Both the position numbers and the translations under genes were made by a program. Below are positions 44,469-52,620 of a stretch of 64,000 bases of DNA, one piece after another. Within the stretch, counting starts at the first letter, position 1. Each line of letters starts with the position of its first letter. This DNA is from Schaalia turicensis ACS-279-V-Col4. GTDB lineage: Bacteria > Actinomycetota > Actinomycetes > Actinomycetales > Actinomycetaceae. The stretch lies in assembly GCF_000296505.1 (NCBI RefSeq), contig NZ_JH815209.1:466047-530046 (forward strand), read 5' to 3'. A model generated the notes under the pieces. It searched no databases and had not been told where the DNA came from. It was given only the letters and a program-made list of their open reading frames with translations.

Positions 44469-44681
44469 ATGGATAACGAACTGGCTCCCGTCGAGTCATT
44501 GTCCTACGAGCAAGCACGCGACGAACTCGTGCAGATCGTCAAGCAACTCGAATCGGGTCAAGCACCGCTTGAAACGACTCTGTCTCAGTGGGAGCGCGGG
44601 GAAGCGTTGGCCGGCCACTGCAAGCAGATTCTTGATGTTGCCGCGTCTCGTCTGGATAAGGCTGAGGCTCGCGCACAGTAG
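44469..44681 (+). CDS. xseB: Exodeoxyribonuclease VII small subunit
   Basis: 70 residues, helical hairpin: LSYEQARDELVQIVKQLESG and LSQWERGEALAGHC match XseB, including the W-ERGEAL motif. ATG 44469 has an ideal GGAGG at 44459-44463. Binds XseA in a multi-copy complex. Confidence 0.93.
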   Translation: MDNELAPVESLSYEQARDELVQIVKQLESGQAPLETTLSQWERGEALAGHCKQILDVAASRLDKAEARAQ

Positions 44682-44724
44682 CTGGCAGGTGCGAATGATG
44701 GTTCGCGTAGAGCTTGTATCAGGT

Positions 44725-44868
44725 TCATTTGGGAGTCTTTGAGGATGTGCTTGAGATCCAGTTGATATCCGCTTTGGAGACGAACATGGTGTTCATGGCG
44801 AGCAACAGACCAACACCCTGCGCACAGATGGCACACGCGAGCATCGATTGGGCATGTTGATGCTCTGA
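44725..44868 (-). pseudogene. Coding-like fragment, possible membrane-protein C-terminus
   Basis: On the minus strand the frame between the TGA at 44869-44871 and the TGA at 44725-44727 reads a hydrophobic helix (MLACAICAQGVGLLLAM, from ATG 44844) then FVSKADINWISSTS and a polar SKTPK end. This has the look of the last transmembrane helix and tail of a transporter. No ribosome site precedes the ATG. Either a gene remnant or a 39-residue membrane peptide. Confidence 0.3.
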
Positions 44869-44927
44869 TCAGACTAAAATCGGTACAGATCGCGCAGCCT
44901 GTCTGCGCACCCGACAAAGGATGTGCC

Positions 44928-45863
44928 ATGGATCTTGCTCACGAGCCTCATATTCTCGCCATCGGCGAAGCGCTCATTGACATCGTTACGCCTATTTCTC
45001 ACCCTGAAGATGCACGCGAAATCCCCGGTGGTTCGCCAGCGAACGTCGCTATGACCCTTGGGCGTCTGGGACGCCCATCGGTGCTCTCCACGTGGTTTGC
45101 AAACGATCCACGTGGCAAGGTCATCGAGGAACACTTCACCGCTTCCCACGTGGTCATCACCCCCGAATCGCGCGGGGCTCACCACACGACCACTGCTCTT
45201 GCATCCATTGATGACAAGGGCGCGGCCACCTACACCTTCGACTTCGACTGGAACCCCACCAACCCGATCCCCGTTTCTGACCAGGCGCTGGTCGTGCACG
45301 CAGGCTCGATTTCCGCGGCCGTCCAGCCTGGTGCCGACACCGTGTACGAGGCCCTGAAAACCGCACGTCCTCACGCACTAATCACCTTCGACCCGAACGC
45401 TCGTCCTGCCATTATGGGCTCGCCAGAAAAAGCCATGCCCCTGGTCGAAAAATTCGTCGCAGTATCGGACGTCATCAAGGTGTCCGACGAGGATCTTGAG
45501 TGGCTTACCAATGGTGAAGACCTCGATCATGTGATTGCCCGTTGGCTTGGCCTTGGGCCTTCGTTGATTATCGTCACTCGTGGCAAGAAGGGCGGTCTAG
45601 CCGTTTCGAAGTCAGGTGTCCGCGTCGAAGCTACCCCCGGCGATGTCAAGGTCGTCGACACCGTTGGTGCCGGTGATTCGTTCATGGGTGGCATTTTGGA
45701 TGCAATGTGGGGTCTTCAGCTGTGCGGTGCTGAAGGACGCGCCACTCTTGAGACAATTGATGCTGACCAGGTCCAAACAATTCTTGACCGCGCTTCCCGC
45801 ATCTCTGACGTGACCGTGTCGCGCGCGGGCGCTAACCCACCGTGGTCGTACGAAATCGACTGA
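44928..45863 (+). CDS. PfkB-family sugar kinase, fructokinase-like
   Basis: 311 residues. N-terminal GEALIDIV and PGGSPANVAMTLGRLG, and C-terminal signature DTVGAGDSFMGGIL with the catalytic Asp, identify the ribokinase/PfkB family; the overall pattern resembles bacterial fructokinases (ScrK). Phosphorylates a free sugar, most likely fructose. AAAGGA lies 7 nt before ATG 44928, and a TAAAAT -10-like element at 44875-44880. No transporter or sucrase is adjacent, so the substrate is inferred from sequence only. A strong terminator follows. Confidence 0.85.
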   Translation: MDLAHEPHILAIGEALIDIVTPISHPEDAREIPGGSPANVAMTLGRLGRPSVLSTWFANDPRGKVIEEHFTASHVVITPESRGAHHTTTALASIDDKGAATYTFDFDWNPTNPIPVSDQALVVHAGSISAAVQPGADTVYEALKTARPHALITFDPNARPAIMGSPEKAMPLVEKFVAVSDVIKVSDEDLEWLTNGEDLDHVIARWLGLGPSLIIVTRGKKGGLAVSKSGVRVEATPGDVKVVDTVGAGDSFMGGILDAMWGLQLCGAEGRATLETIDADQVQTILDRASRISDVTVSRAGANPPWSYEID

Positions 45864-45878
45864 CGCACTACGTGAAAT

Positions 45879-45916
45879 ACGGGCGATACCTCATGAAGTA
45901 TCGCCCGTGTTTTTTA
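45879..45916 (+). terminator. Rho-independent terminator
   Basis: Perfect 11-bp stem (45879-45889 / 45898-45908), 8-nt loop, then GTTTTTT. Confidence 0.92.
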
Positions 45917-45960
45917 TCCAACAGGTGGCTTCACTCCACCGGTGTCACACTCCGACGGAT

Positions 45961-46722
45961 CTATTTTCCCAGCCTGCGTTCACGTTGAGCATAGGAGCGC
46001 AGAGCACGCAGGAAGTCCACGCGCCTAAAGTCCGGCCAATAGGCCTCGCAGAAGTAGTACTCCGAATGGACTGACTGCCAAATCATGAACCCGGACAGTC
46101 GTTGCTCGCCGGACGTGCGGATCACCAAATCGGGGTCCGGTTGGTCTTTCGTGTACAGGTGAGCAGTGATATCCGCATCGGATAGACAGTCCGCGACTTC
46201 GTCAAGGTTCTTCCCCTGGGCCGACGCCTCACGCATGATCGCGCGAACAGCTTCGGTGATTTCGTGGCGTCCTCCGTAGCCGACGGCAACGTTGACTTTC
46301 ATACCCCGAACGGTCGCGGTCGATGCAACCGATGCGCGGATTCGCGCTGCTACGTCTTCGGGGAGTAGGCCCAAGTCTCCAACGACGTTGAGATGCCATT
46401 TTCCTTGCATAGCCAAGTGGTCAACGGCGTCGGCGATGATACCAAGGAGTTCGGTCAGTTCCTCTGATGTGCGAGAAAGATTGTCGGTCGACAGCATCCA
46501 CAAGGTGATGACTTCGACGCCGAGTTCTTCTGCCCAGACGAGGAATTCGGAGATCTTGTCGGCGCCGGCACGATGACCTTGCGACGCTTGTTTGCCGGTG
46601 GATTTGGCCCAACGACGATTTCCGTCAAGAATGACGCCAATGTGTCTGGGGATCGCCGACTGGGGAAGCTGCTTGCGCAGACGTTCCTCGTACAGGTCAT
46701 AGGCCAGAGCGAGTCGCGCCAT
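45961..46722 (-). CDS. uppS: Polyprenyl diphosphate synthase (UppS family)
   Basis: 253 residues. Catalytic Asp33 in ILDGNRRWAK, GHRAGADK, TLWMLSTDN, and the C-terminal DLVIRTSGEQRLSGFMIWQS motif of cis-prenyltransferases. Makes undecaprenyl (or a shorter Z-prenyl) diphosphate, the carrier for peptidoglycan and the surface glycans encoded above. Start ATG 46722 has GGGAGGG 3 nt upstream; the longer reading is rejected. Upstream lies a three-copy 25-bp-period motif. Confidence 0.94.
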   Translation of the reverse strand: MARLALAYDLYEERLRKQLPQSAIPRHIGVILDGNRRWAKSTGKQASQGHRAGADKISEFLVWAEELGVEVITLWMLSTDNLSRTSEELTELLGIIADAVDHLAMQGKWHLNVVGDLGLLPEDVAARIRASVASTATVRGMKVNVAVGYGGRHEITEAVRAIMREASAQGKNLDEVADCLSDADITAHLYTKDQPDPDLVIRTSGEQRLSGFMIWQSVHSEYYFCEAYWPDFRRVDFLRALRSYAQRERRLGK

Positions 46723-46740
46723 GGTCCCTCCCACTTCAGG

Positions 46741-46803
46741 CTACCGGTAGCAGTTGACAGTGTTGTAACCGTTAGCGACACCGTATTGGGCAACCGCTAG
46801 CGA
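46741..46803. repeat. Three-copy WACCGNTAGC motif at 25-bp spacing
   Basis: CTACCGGTAGC at 46741, TAACCGTTAGC at 46766 and CAACCGCTAGC at 46791, exactly 25 bp apart; the first is a near-perfect palindrome. Located 19 bp upstream of uppS, opposite side of a 338-bp gap to trhA. Looks like a regulator-binding array; -35/-10 elements cannot be firmly placed. Confidence 0.55.
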
Positions 46804-46884
46804 TCGTTGATCTGCGTTAAGGGTAATCGTTTTTCATAGTGAAAGTGACCTCACCTGCACGCATATGCACATTGGAGGTGCGCG

Positions 46885-46968
46885 ATGACCCCGATTGTTG
46901 GAACCGAACACCTTGGAGGCCTTGGAAGATGTTCATCTGCCGGATCACACCTCGCACCTAATCACTAA
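46885..46968 (+). CDS. Possible 27-residue small ORF or leader upstream of trhA
   Basis: ATG 46885 is preceded at 5 nt by GGAGGT (46874-46879), a stronger ribosome site than most genes here. The peptide, which starts MTPIVGTEHLGGLGR, is polar with one Cys and ends at TAA 46966-46968, which overlaps the palindrome before trhA. No homologue is recognised. It could be a leader peptide or fortuitous. Confidence 0.4.
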   Translation: MTPIVGTEHLGGLGRCSSAGSHLAPNH

Positions 46969-46987
46969 CTTACGGTAACGTAGGTTA
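46966..46987. promoter_or_regulatory. 22-bp palindrome, TetR-type candidate operator
   Basis: Half-sites TAACTTACG and CGTAGGTTA flank a GTAA centre, with one mismatch. It lies 73 bp upstream of the trhA start and overlaps a GGTTATGT element that may be its -10. The form resembles operators of TetR-type lipid-metabolism regulators in Actinomycetota; the regulator is unknown. Confidence 0.5.
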
Positions 46988-47060
46988 TGTGGATATCAGC
47001 GTGAGACTGACAGCCACGGTTTGAATTAATGCGCGTTTGAATTCGTTTTTGGGAGGCATC

Positions 47061-47741
47061 ATGAAGGTCGCATCGCTTCGTCCGAAGTCGTGGGTTCCAA
47101 ACCAGCTGATCGCTATTAAGCCTCACCTGCGAGGATGGTTGCATCTTGTGACAGCCCCACTCTCGCTAGCGGCATCAATTGTGCTGATCTGTCTTGCCCC
47201 AACGACTCCGACGAAGTGGGCATCCGCGGTTTACCTTGCCTCGTCTCTTCTTCTTTTTGGCATCTCGGCTCTCTATCATCGCTTCTACTGGAAGCCAAAC
47301 TGGGAGCTCGTGTGGAAACGGCTTGATCACTCGAATATTTTCCTTCTCATCGCTGGCACATACACTCCCTTGTCGGTTGCCTTGCTCACCAGGCACGATG
47401 CAATGGTTCTGCTGTCGATTGTCTGGATTGGGGCCATCATCGGGATCCTCATCAACCTTTTCTGGCCGACCGCCCCGCGGCGGCTCTCAACGTTAATCTA
47501 CGTGGTTTTGGGATGGACTGCTGTCGCATACCTCCCTCAGCTCTGGAGCGCTGGTGGCCCGGCTGTGGTCTGGCTGATCGTCGCGGGGGGCATTCTTTAC
47601 ACACTGGGCGCAATAGTCTACGCAACAAAGCGTCCGGATCCTTCCCCGACGTGGTTCGGGTTCCACGAAATCTTCCACGCTTTCACCGTTGCCGCCTGGG
47701 CATGCCACTGCGTGGGCGTGTACTTGGCCGTTCTTCTCTGA
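47061..47741 (+). CDS. trhA: Hemolysin III/TrhA family membrane protein
   Basis: 226 residues with seven helices, PAQR-type. SALYHRFYW (first His), and the C-terminal FGFHEIFHAFTVAAWACHCVG carry the His metal ligands. Family members influence membrane lipid and energy homeostasis; direct haemolysis is doubtful. GGGAGG 4 nt before ATG 47061 fixes the start. Regulated perhaps through the palindrome at 46966. Confidence 0.9.
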   Translation: MKVASLRPKSWVPNQLIAIKPHLRGWLHLVTAPLSLAASIVLICLAPTTPTKWASAVYLASSLLLFGISALYHRFYWKPNWELVWKRLDHSNIFLLIAGTYTPLSVALLTRHDAMVLLSIVWIGAIIGILINLFWPTAPRRLSTLIYVVLGWTAVAYLPQLWSAGGPAVVWLIVAGGILYTLGAIVYATKRPDPSPTWFGFHEIFHAFTVAAWACHCVGVYLAVLL

Positions 47742-47838
47742 TTTTCTCTGCCCTTGTTGACGAGGCCGGACGGCTCATCTGCACGTTGCGTTTGCGCCCG
47801 GAATTCACCTGACTACTTCGCATTCGGGCAGGAATGTT

Positions 47839-47867
47839 TTGACATTGCTAGACTGACTGAGTCTTAG
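47839..47867 (+). promoter_or_regulatory. Candidate greA promoter
   Basis: A perfect TTGACA -35 at 47839-47844; with a 17-bp spacer the -10 would be TCTTAG at 47862-47867, a weak match. GGAGG precedes the start codon further on. Confidence 0.45.
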
Positions 47868-47909
47868 CGCCGGTACCATCGTTCCGGCTATCGTTTTTGG
47901 AGGACCCTT

Positions 47910-48389
47910 ATGGCCGACACTCAGTGGCTGACTCAGGCTCAGTACGACCTTCTACAGAAGGAGCTCACCGAGCGCATTGAAATCAAGCGCCCGGGAATTG
48001 CGAAGCTGATCGATGCAGCTCGCCAGGAGGGCGACCTGCGTGAGAACGGTGGCTACCACGCTGCACGCAACGAACAGTCGATGAACGAAACACGCATCCA
48101 GACTCTCCAGGAGATGCTCGCTTCAGCAGAGGTTGGCGAAACGCCCGCTGATGACGGCATCGTTGAACCCGGCATGGTTGTGACTGCTCTGGTTGGCGGA
48201 CGCGAGATGACGTTCCTTCTCGGTTCACGTGACGCTGGTGGAGACTTGGGCGTGCAGGTCTTCTCTGCGAAGGCTCCTCTGGGTGCCGCGGTCACCGGAC
48301 ACAAGACGGGCGACAAGGTGTCATACGAGGCTCCAAATGGCAAGGAGATCGAGGTCGAGATCCTCACAGCAAAGCCTTTCGTGGGCTGA
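47910..48389 (+). CDS. greA: Transcription elongation factor GreA
   Basis: 159 residues. Coiled-coil N-terminus with ARQEGDLRENGGYHAARNEQ, containing the acidic tip that stimulates RNA cleavage by RNA polymerase, then the FKBP-like C-terminal domain with SYEAPNGKEIEVEIL. Rescues backtracked complexes. GGAGG lies 9 nt before ATG 47910. A strong bidirectional hairpin follows. Confidence 0.95.
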   Translation: MADTQWLTQAQYDLLQKELTERIEIKRPGIAKLIDAARQEGDLRENGGYHAARNEQSMNETRIQTLQEMLASAEVGETPADDGIVEPGMVVTALVGGREMTFLLGSRDAGGDLGVQVFSAKAPLGAAVTGHKTGDKVSYEAPNGKEIEVEILTAKPFVG

Positions 48390-48494
48390 TCCGCTCTAGA
48401 GCGCCCCTTCATTCTGCTCTTTCAAGGTCAGCGTTTCAAAGAGGATGCGCGCCTTGTTCTTCCATAGAACACCCGGAGGGAAATAGCGCCGAAG

Positions 48495-48543
48495 CATGTG
48501 TGGCGGGGTCAGTAGTCAAAGACTACTGACCCCGCCACACGTG
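48495..48543. terminator. Bidirectional terminator
   Basis: 23-bp stem (48495-48517 / 48521-48543) with one G-U pair and a 3-nt loop between convergent greA and the AI-2E-family gene. Confidence 0.88.
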
Positions 48544-48560
48544 TTGAACAATCTTAAACG

Positions 48561-50027
48561 CTACCTAGCCTCCCCTGGGCTTTCCATGCTCTGGGCACTT
48601 TCGGTGTCGTCCATATCCGGATTTTCCGCTGAACCGGGGGCCTCACGCCTAGAAGTGGACGCAACCGATCCGTCAGCCACGATCTGAGACGCCGCGTCTT
48701 GGGATGAAGATTGCGCGGGGGCCTCGTTGACGTGCGTCTTCGACGCGTACGATGCTGCGACCATTTCATCGAGCATTCCAGGAGGACCGCCGGGACGATC
48801 CTGCTTTGTTGCCAGCTCTGGCATGGAGTCATATCCGTGCAGGTAGAGGAACGTGGCATTCAAGAACGCCGCAATCGGAACACCGAAAACAGCGCCAGGA
48901 ATACCGCCCAGTGAACCAGCGCCTGCCACGACAAGCAACACGGCTATCGGGTGAAGAGAAACAGCGTGAGACATCAACAGAGGCTGAAGAAGATTCGATT
49001 CGATCTGCTGAACAACCAAGATAACAACCAGCATGATAACGCCAGCCGTAATCCCCTGATCAACCAAAGCAACCAAAACAGCGATGGCACCGGACACCAT
49101 TGCGCCAGCAATCGGAACGAAGGACGCAAAGAATACGACCACGATGATCGGAAGAACCATGGGGAGCCCCAAGAAGAAGGCTCCTAAACCGATACCCACC
49201 GCGTCGATAGCGGCAACTTGAATCTGGGTTCGAACGTACGAACCGAGCGTCACCCAGCCACGAATCGCAGATTCGTGCAGAGGAGTACGTGCCGGAGCTG
49301 GGAACAGTCGCACAATCCACAGCCAGATTGTGCGTCCCTCTTTAAGGAAGAAGAACAGGCAGAACAGCATGATCAGGAAGCCGGAAACTAACGATACCAC
49401 CGAGGACGTGACCGAGTAGGCCTGGCTGAAAATCTGCTGCACGTTCTGCTGCACATAGTTGGTAATCTGAGTCATCGCGCTGGTGACAACATTGTCGAAG
49501 ACCGTCATGTCGATCTTCCATGGCAGCTGAGCCAACCAGTCACGGAACGTATCAAGACCACCGCTAGCCTTCCTCATCAGATCAGGCAACTGCATGGCAA
49601 TTTCTGTTCCCGCCTGCGACAGAGCACCGGCGACAAGCGCAACCAGAAATAGCAGACCCAGAGCTGCCGCCAACGTGCGCGGAAGCTTTGCCTTTACGGT
49701 CAGCCAACGCACAAGCGGTTCAAGCAAGACAGCTAAAAGCAAAGCAATCGCGACTGAAATAATCAGCGTCCAGATCTTGGAGGCAGCCCACGCGATACCC
49801 GCAGTTGCGATCGCAACGACAATCAGACGCCATGACAGTGCGGCAGATAAGCGAAGGGGCCAGGGAACGGACCTTGTTGCATCACGTTCACTTTCAAGCG
49901 TGTCCCCGCGGTGGAACTCCATCGTGGGCTCTTCTGCGCCGACGGCATTCTTGTGCTCCGCTTCTGACGCGAGCCGAGCAACAAACGCGCCAAGACGCGC
50001 TTTGTTTCGTCCCTTACGATCAAACAT
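48561..50027 (-). CDS. AI-2E family transporter (TqsA/PerM-like)
   Basis: 488 residues, about eight membrane helices from residue 75 to 405; GVNLLQPLLMSHAVSLHP-like region (IESNLLQPLLMSHAVSLHP) and PGAVFGVPIAAFLNA are family signatures. Members export autoinducer-2 or act as Na+/H+ antiporters; the substrate here is unknown. Both ends are cytoplasmic and polar, the C-terminal tail of about 75 residues is Ser/Ala/acid-rich and probably disordered. ATG 50027 preceded by AAAGGGG is preferred over GTG 50042. Confidence 0.85.
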   Translation of the reverse strand: MFDRKGRNKARLGAFVARLASEAEHKNAVGAEEPTMEFHRGDTLESERDATRSVPWPLRLSAALSWRLIVVAIATAGIAWAASKIWTLIISVAIALLLAVLLEPLVRWLTVKAKLPRTLAAALGLLFLVALVAGALSQAGTEIAMQLPDLMRKASGGLDTFRDWLAQLPWKIDMTVFDNVVTSAMTQITNYVQQNVQQIFSQAYSVTSSVVSLVSGFLIMLFCLFFFLKEGRTIWLWIVRLFPAPARTPLHESAIRGWVTLGSYVRTQIQVAAIDAVGIGLGAFFLGLPMVLPIIVVVFFASFVPIAGAMVSGAIAVLVALVDQGITAGVIMLVVILVVQQIESNLLQPLLMSHAVSLHPIAVLLVVAGAGSLGGIPGAVFGVPIAAFLNATFLYLHGYDSMPELATKQDRPGGPPGMLDEMVAASYASKTHVNEAPAQSSSQDAASQIVADGSVASTSRREAPGSAENPDMDDTESAQSMESPGEAR

Positions 50028-50141
50028 CGCGGCCCCTTTCACTGTTGAACTGTTTCAAGACTACCTGAGACCATGCACCAATCCCCTTGCAGACTATTAC
50101 CTTTAGTCGCGCCTTGGCGTATTCAGTGTTTGGATGAAGCC

Positions 50142-50747
50142 ATGACAAACCTGACTGACCTTTTCAGCGGTGGCAGTTTCATTGCCCCTGTAGCTCTCAA
50201 CGCCCCCATTCGCACCGAGCCCGGCGAAAACGAAGAAATCATTTATTTTGCAGCGGGGTGTTTCTGGGGAGTCGACAAAGCCTTCTGGAATACTCCGGGG
50301 GTCGTTGCAACCGCAACGGGCTACATGGGTGGCACGCTGGAAAACCCCTCCTACGAAGACGTCTGTAGCGGGCTGACCGGTCATGCTGAAACCGTGCGTG
50401 TTGTCTATTCAACCGAAAAGACCAGTGTGGCTCAGCTCATTTCCCTCTTCTTTGAGATTCACGATCCAACCCAAGTAAACCGCCAGGGTAACGACCGCGG
50501 GCCCCAGTATCGCGGTGCAATCTGGACTTCGACGGATGAACAGTTGGCAGTGGCTCTCGCTGCCCGTGATGCGTATCAAGAAAAGATCAGCGTAGCTGGC
50601 TTCGGCCAAATCGCAACTGAGATCGCCCCCGCATCCGAAGCCGGTCAATTCTGGTACGCAGAGGACTATCACCAAAAGTACCTGTTTAAGAATCCCAACG
50701 GATACGAATGCCACGCACGAACAGGGATCCCCTGCCCGATCGTCTAG
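50142..50747 (+). CDS. msrA: Peptide methionine-(S)-S-oxide reductase
   Basis: 201 residues. Catalytic Cys40 in AAGCFWGVDKAF; then TGYMGG, EDVCSGLTGHAE, FFEIHDPTQVNRQGND and AEDYHQKYL, all diagnostic of MsrA; C-terminal Cys in YECHARTGIPC are candidate resolving residues. Repairs oxidised methionine using thioredoxin. Start ATG 50142 gives the family length; the upstream in-frame extension has no site. Confidence 0.94.
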   Translation: MTNLTDLFSGGSFIAPVALNAPIRTEPGENEEIIYFAAGCFWGVDKAFWNTPGVVATATGYMGGTLENPSYEDVCSGLTGHAETVRVVYSTEKTSVAQLISLFFEIHDPTQVNRQGNDRGPQYRGAIWTSTDEQLAVALAARDAYQEKISVAGFGQIATEIAPASEAGQFWYAEDYHQKYLFKNPNGYECHARTGIPCPIV

Positions 50748-50805
50748 TCACCTCGCACTTCAACACCCAACGTTTTCCATTCGGCTTGTGCGCATATATA
50801 CGAGG

Positions 50806-50845
50806 CCGCGCCCGCAACAACGCATTGTGCTTGCTACGGGCGCGG
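50806..50845. terminator. Possible terminator hairpin
   Basis: 9-bp GC stem (50806-50814 / 50837-50845) around a 22-nt loop between convergent msrA and the FKBP gene. No T-run. Confidence 0.4.
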
Positions 50846-50861
50846 TTCGTTGTCTCTGAAC

Positions 50862-51257
50862 TCAGGCAACGCCCATGATGTCGGTGACGAACACCAGCGT
50901 GTCACCGCCACCGATACCTGCCTGCGGAACACCACGTGCGCCATAGCCATATTCCGGCGGAATGGAGAGCAGAACGCGCGAACCAACGCGGTGGCCCAGC
51001 AGGCCCTCGTCCCATCCGCGGATGACCATGCCAACGCCGATCTGGAAACTCAGGGCCGCCCCACGATCGTAGGAGTTGTCGAAGATATCGCCACCGAACA
51101 CCTGGCCAAGGTAGTGGCAGTGGATGGTGTCTCCGGCTTCAACGACATCGCCGTCGCCTTCTGTCAGGACCTCGACAAGAAGTTCGTCGGAGGGAGCATT
51201 TTCGAAGGCGAGCTGGGGCTTACGGGCAAAGTCGCCGATAACAGTGATGTTTTCCAT
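50862..51257 (-). CDS. FKBP-type peptidyl-prolyl isomerase
   Basis: 131 residues. CHYLGQVFGGDIFDNSYDRG, GMVIRGWDEGLLGHRVGSR and IPPEYGYGARG are FKBP-core motifs, including active-site Asp, Phe, Trp and Tyr. Cytoplasmic (no signal peptide or lipobox). Catalyses proline isomerisation in folding. AAGGAA lies upstream of ATG 51257. Separated from the Bax-inhibitor gene by 70 bp, same strand. Confidence 0.93.
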   Translation of the reverse strand: MENITVIGDFARKPQLAFENAPSDELLVEVLTEGDGDVVEAGDTIHCHYLGQVFGGDIFDNSYDRGAALSFQIGVGMVIRGWDEGLLGHRVGSRVLLSIPPEYGYGARGVPQAGIGGGDTLVFVTDIMGVA

Positions 51258-51327
51258 GAGGATTCCTTCAAGATTCGTGATGCACGGTAATGATTCGATT
51301 CCTTGCGTTGGAATCGGAGAGGAAGAG

Positions 51328-52275
51328 TCAGTTGTCCCTGAATGCTGCGATGAGTCGCAGAATCTCTAGGTACATCCACACGACGGTGACCAGAATACCG
51401 AAAGCACACATCCACGCATACTTTGCAGGAACGCCCTGCTCTACACCGATTCGCGCTTGGTCAAAATCGCCGATCAGACAGGCTGCTCCAACGAAGACAG
51501 CCAGCAGACCAACGACAATGCCCAGCGGAATACCCATCACAGTAATCGAGTCGAAGCCACCGGAGGAAAGGACACCCGTCAGGGTCAAAACCCATGACAA
51601 GAGTCGGTAAACGAGGATGCCGATCAGTGCAATCAGCGTGAACTTCATCAGCTTCGACGAATTACGGACCTTACCGGAAGCAAAGAGCGCAAGGGTCACA
51701 CCGAAGACGCCGGCCGTCGCAACGAGTGCTTGAACGACGATTCCGGGGTACATCAATTCGAAGACGGCAGAAACTGCGCCAAGAGCCAAACCCTCGAAGG
51801 CTGCATAAGCGAGGATCAGAGCGGGACGAATCGTCCGAGAGAACGAATTCACCATCGCCAGAATGAAGCCAACAAGCACGCCAACACCGGACAGCACGAT
51901 CGCCATCGACGGGTTCACGGCAGACAGCATCCACGTTGCCGTAGCGGCAACCAACAGGACACCCAGGGAAATTCCGGTCTTCATAATGACGTCGTCGTAG
52001 GTCATCACTCCACGGTCAACAGCATCCGCGGCCGGCGCTTGGTACATCGACTCCATCTGAGACTGCGTGTACTGCCCGTAGTCCATCGACGAGGCCGACC
52101 CAGCTTGGGTGGAATACGAGTTCGCCGTCGAATATGGGTAACGCTGATCCGCAGCGTTACCGGCGCTCGGCTGCGATGATGGAGTGTATCCGGGCATTGT
52201 GGGGTATCCCGCCGGCGTGTACTGCGATTCCTTCGCCCACTGAGTTTCAAGCTTGTCAAAAACTGGGTTAGACAA
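51328..52275 (-). CDS. Bax inhibitor-1/YccA family membrane protein
   Basis: 315 residues. The N-terminal 90 residues are Ser/Tyr/Gln/Pro-rich and disordered; then seven helices of the BI-1-like family (ISLGVLLVAATATWML onward; AAFEGLALGAVSAVFE is characteristic). The actinobacterial form carries this long tail. Proposed calcium-leak or stress role in membranes. TTG 52275 is chosen as start because GGAGG lies 7 nt upstream. Confidence 0.88.
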   Translation of the reverse strand: MSNPVFDKLETQWAKESQYTPAGYPTMPGYTPSSQPSAGNAADQRYPYSTANSYSTQAGSASSMDYGQYTQSQMESMYQAPAADAVDRGVMTYDDVIMKTGISLGVLLVAATATWMLSAVNPSMAIVLSGVGVLVGFILAMVNSFSRTIRPALILAYAAFEGLALGAVSAVFELMYPGIVVQALVATAGVFGVTLALFASGKVRNSSKLMKFTLIALIGILVYRLLSWVLTLTGVLSSGGFDSITVMGIPLGIVVGLLAVFVGAACLIGDFDQARIGVEQGVPAKYAWMCAFGILVTVVWMYLEILRLIAAFRDN

Positions 52276-52483
52276 CTTCTGGCCTCCTAGGTCTTACGTG
52301 TCTATCTCTATTGTCCCATGACTATCACGGACTTTCCCTAGAAGAAACCGCACAAAACCGCCACAAAACCTGTGTCTTTCCTGAAAACACTCGTCCCTCG
52401 CCAGACGGAGAAGGCCTAAGAAAGCGGTGAACAAGCGCGCATAGCCGGCAGATCCTTATGCTCAGGCAGTGCGTTCTTTAGGT

Positions 52484-52489
52484 TAGAAT
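52484..52489 (+). promoter_or_regulatory. -10 element of the tRNA-Leu gene
   Basis: TAGAAT, 18 bp before the mature tRNA. The rest of the 232-bp gap after the Bax-inhibitor start shows no other gene. Confidence 0.5.
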
Positions 52490-52507
52490 GAGGCGCGCAC
52501 ATGCGCG

Positions 52508-52581
52508 GCCCCCATGGCCCAATTGGCAGAGGCAACCGACTTAAAATCGGTGTGTTGTCGGTTCGAGTCCGACTGGGGGTA
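52508..52581 (+). tRNA. tRNA-Leu (anticodon UAA), short variable loop
   Basis: Folds as a 74-nt cloverleaf: acceptor GCCCCCA pairs with TGGGGGT, a short D stem (GCC/GGC), anticodon stem ACCGA/TCGGT with loop CTTAAAA giving anticodon UAA, five-nt variable loop, T arm GTCGG/CCGAC with loop TTCGAGT, discriminator A. CCA is not encoded. Leu by anticodon and discriminator A73, but the variable arm is class I, whereas tRNA-Leu is normally class II. It reads UUA codons. Confidence 0.9.
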
Positions 52582-52620
52582 CTTTTCACTCCCCACCTAT
52601 CTCAGGCAATTCCTCTGGGC

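Noticed and set aside
50761-50861. TATATA run in the msrA-FKBP gap, considered as a promoter
   Set aside because: Both genes end here (convergent), so no promoter is expected.
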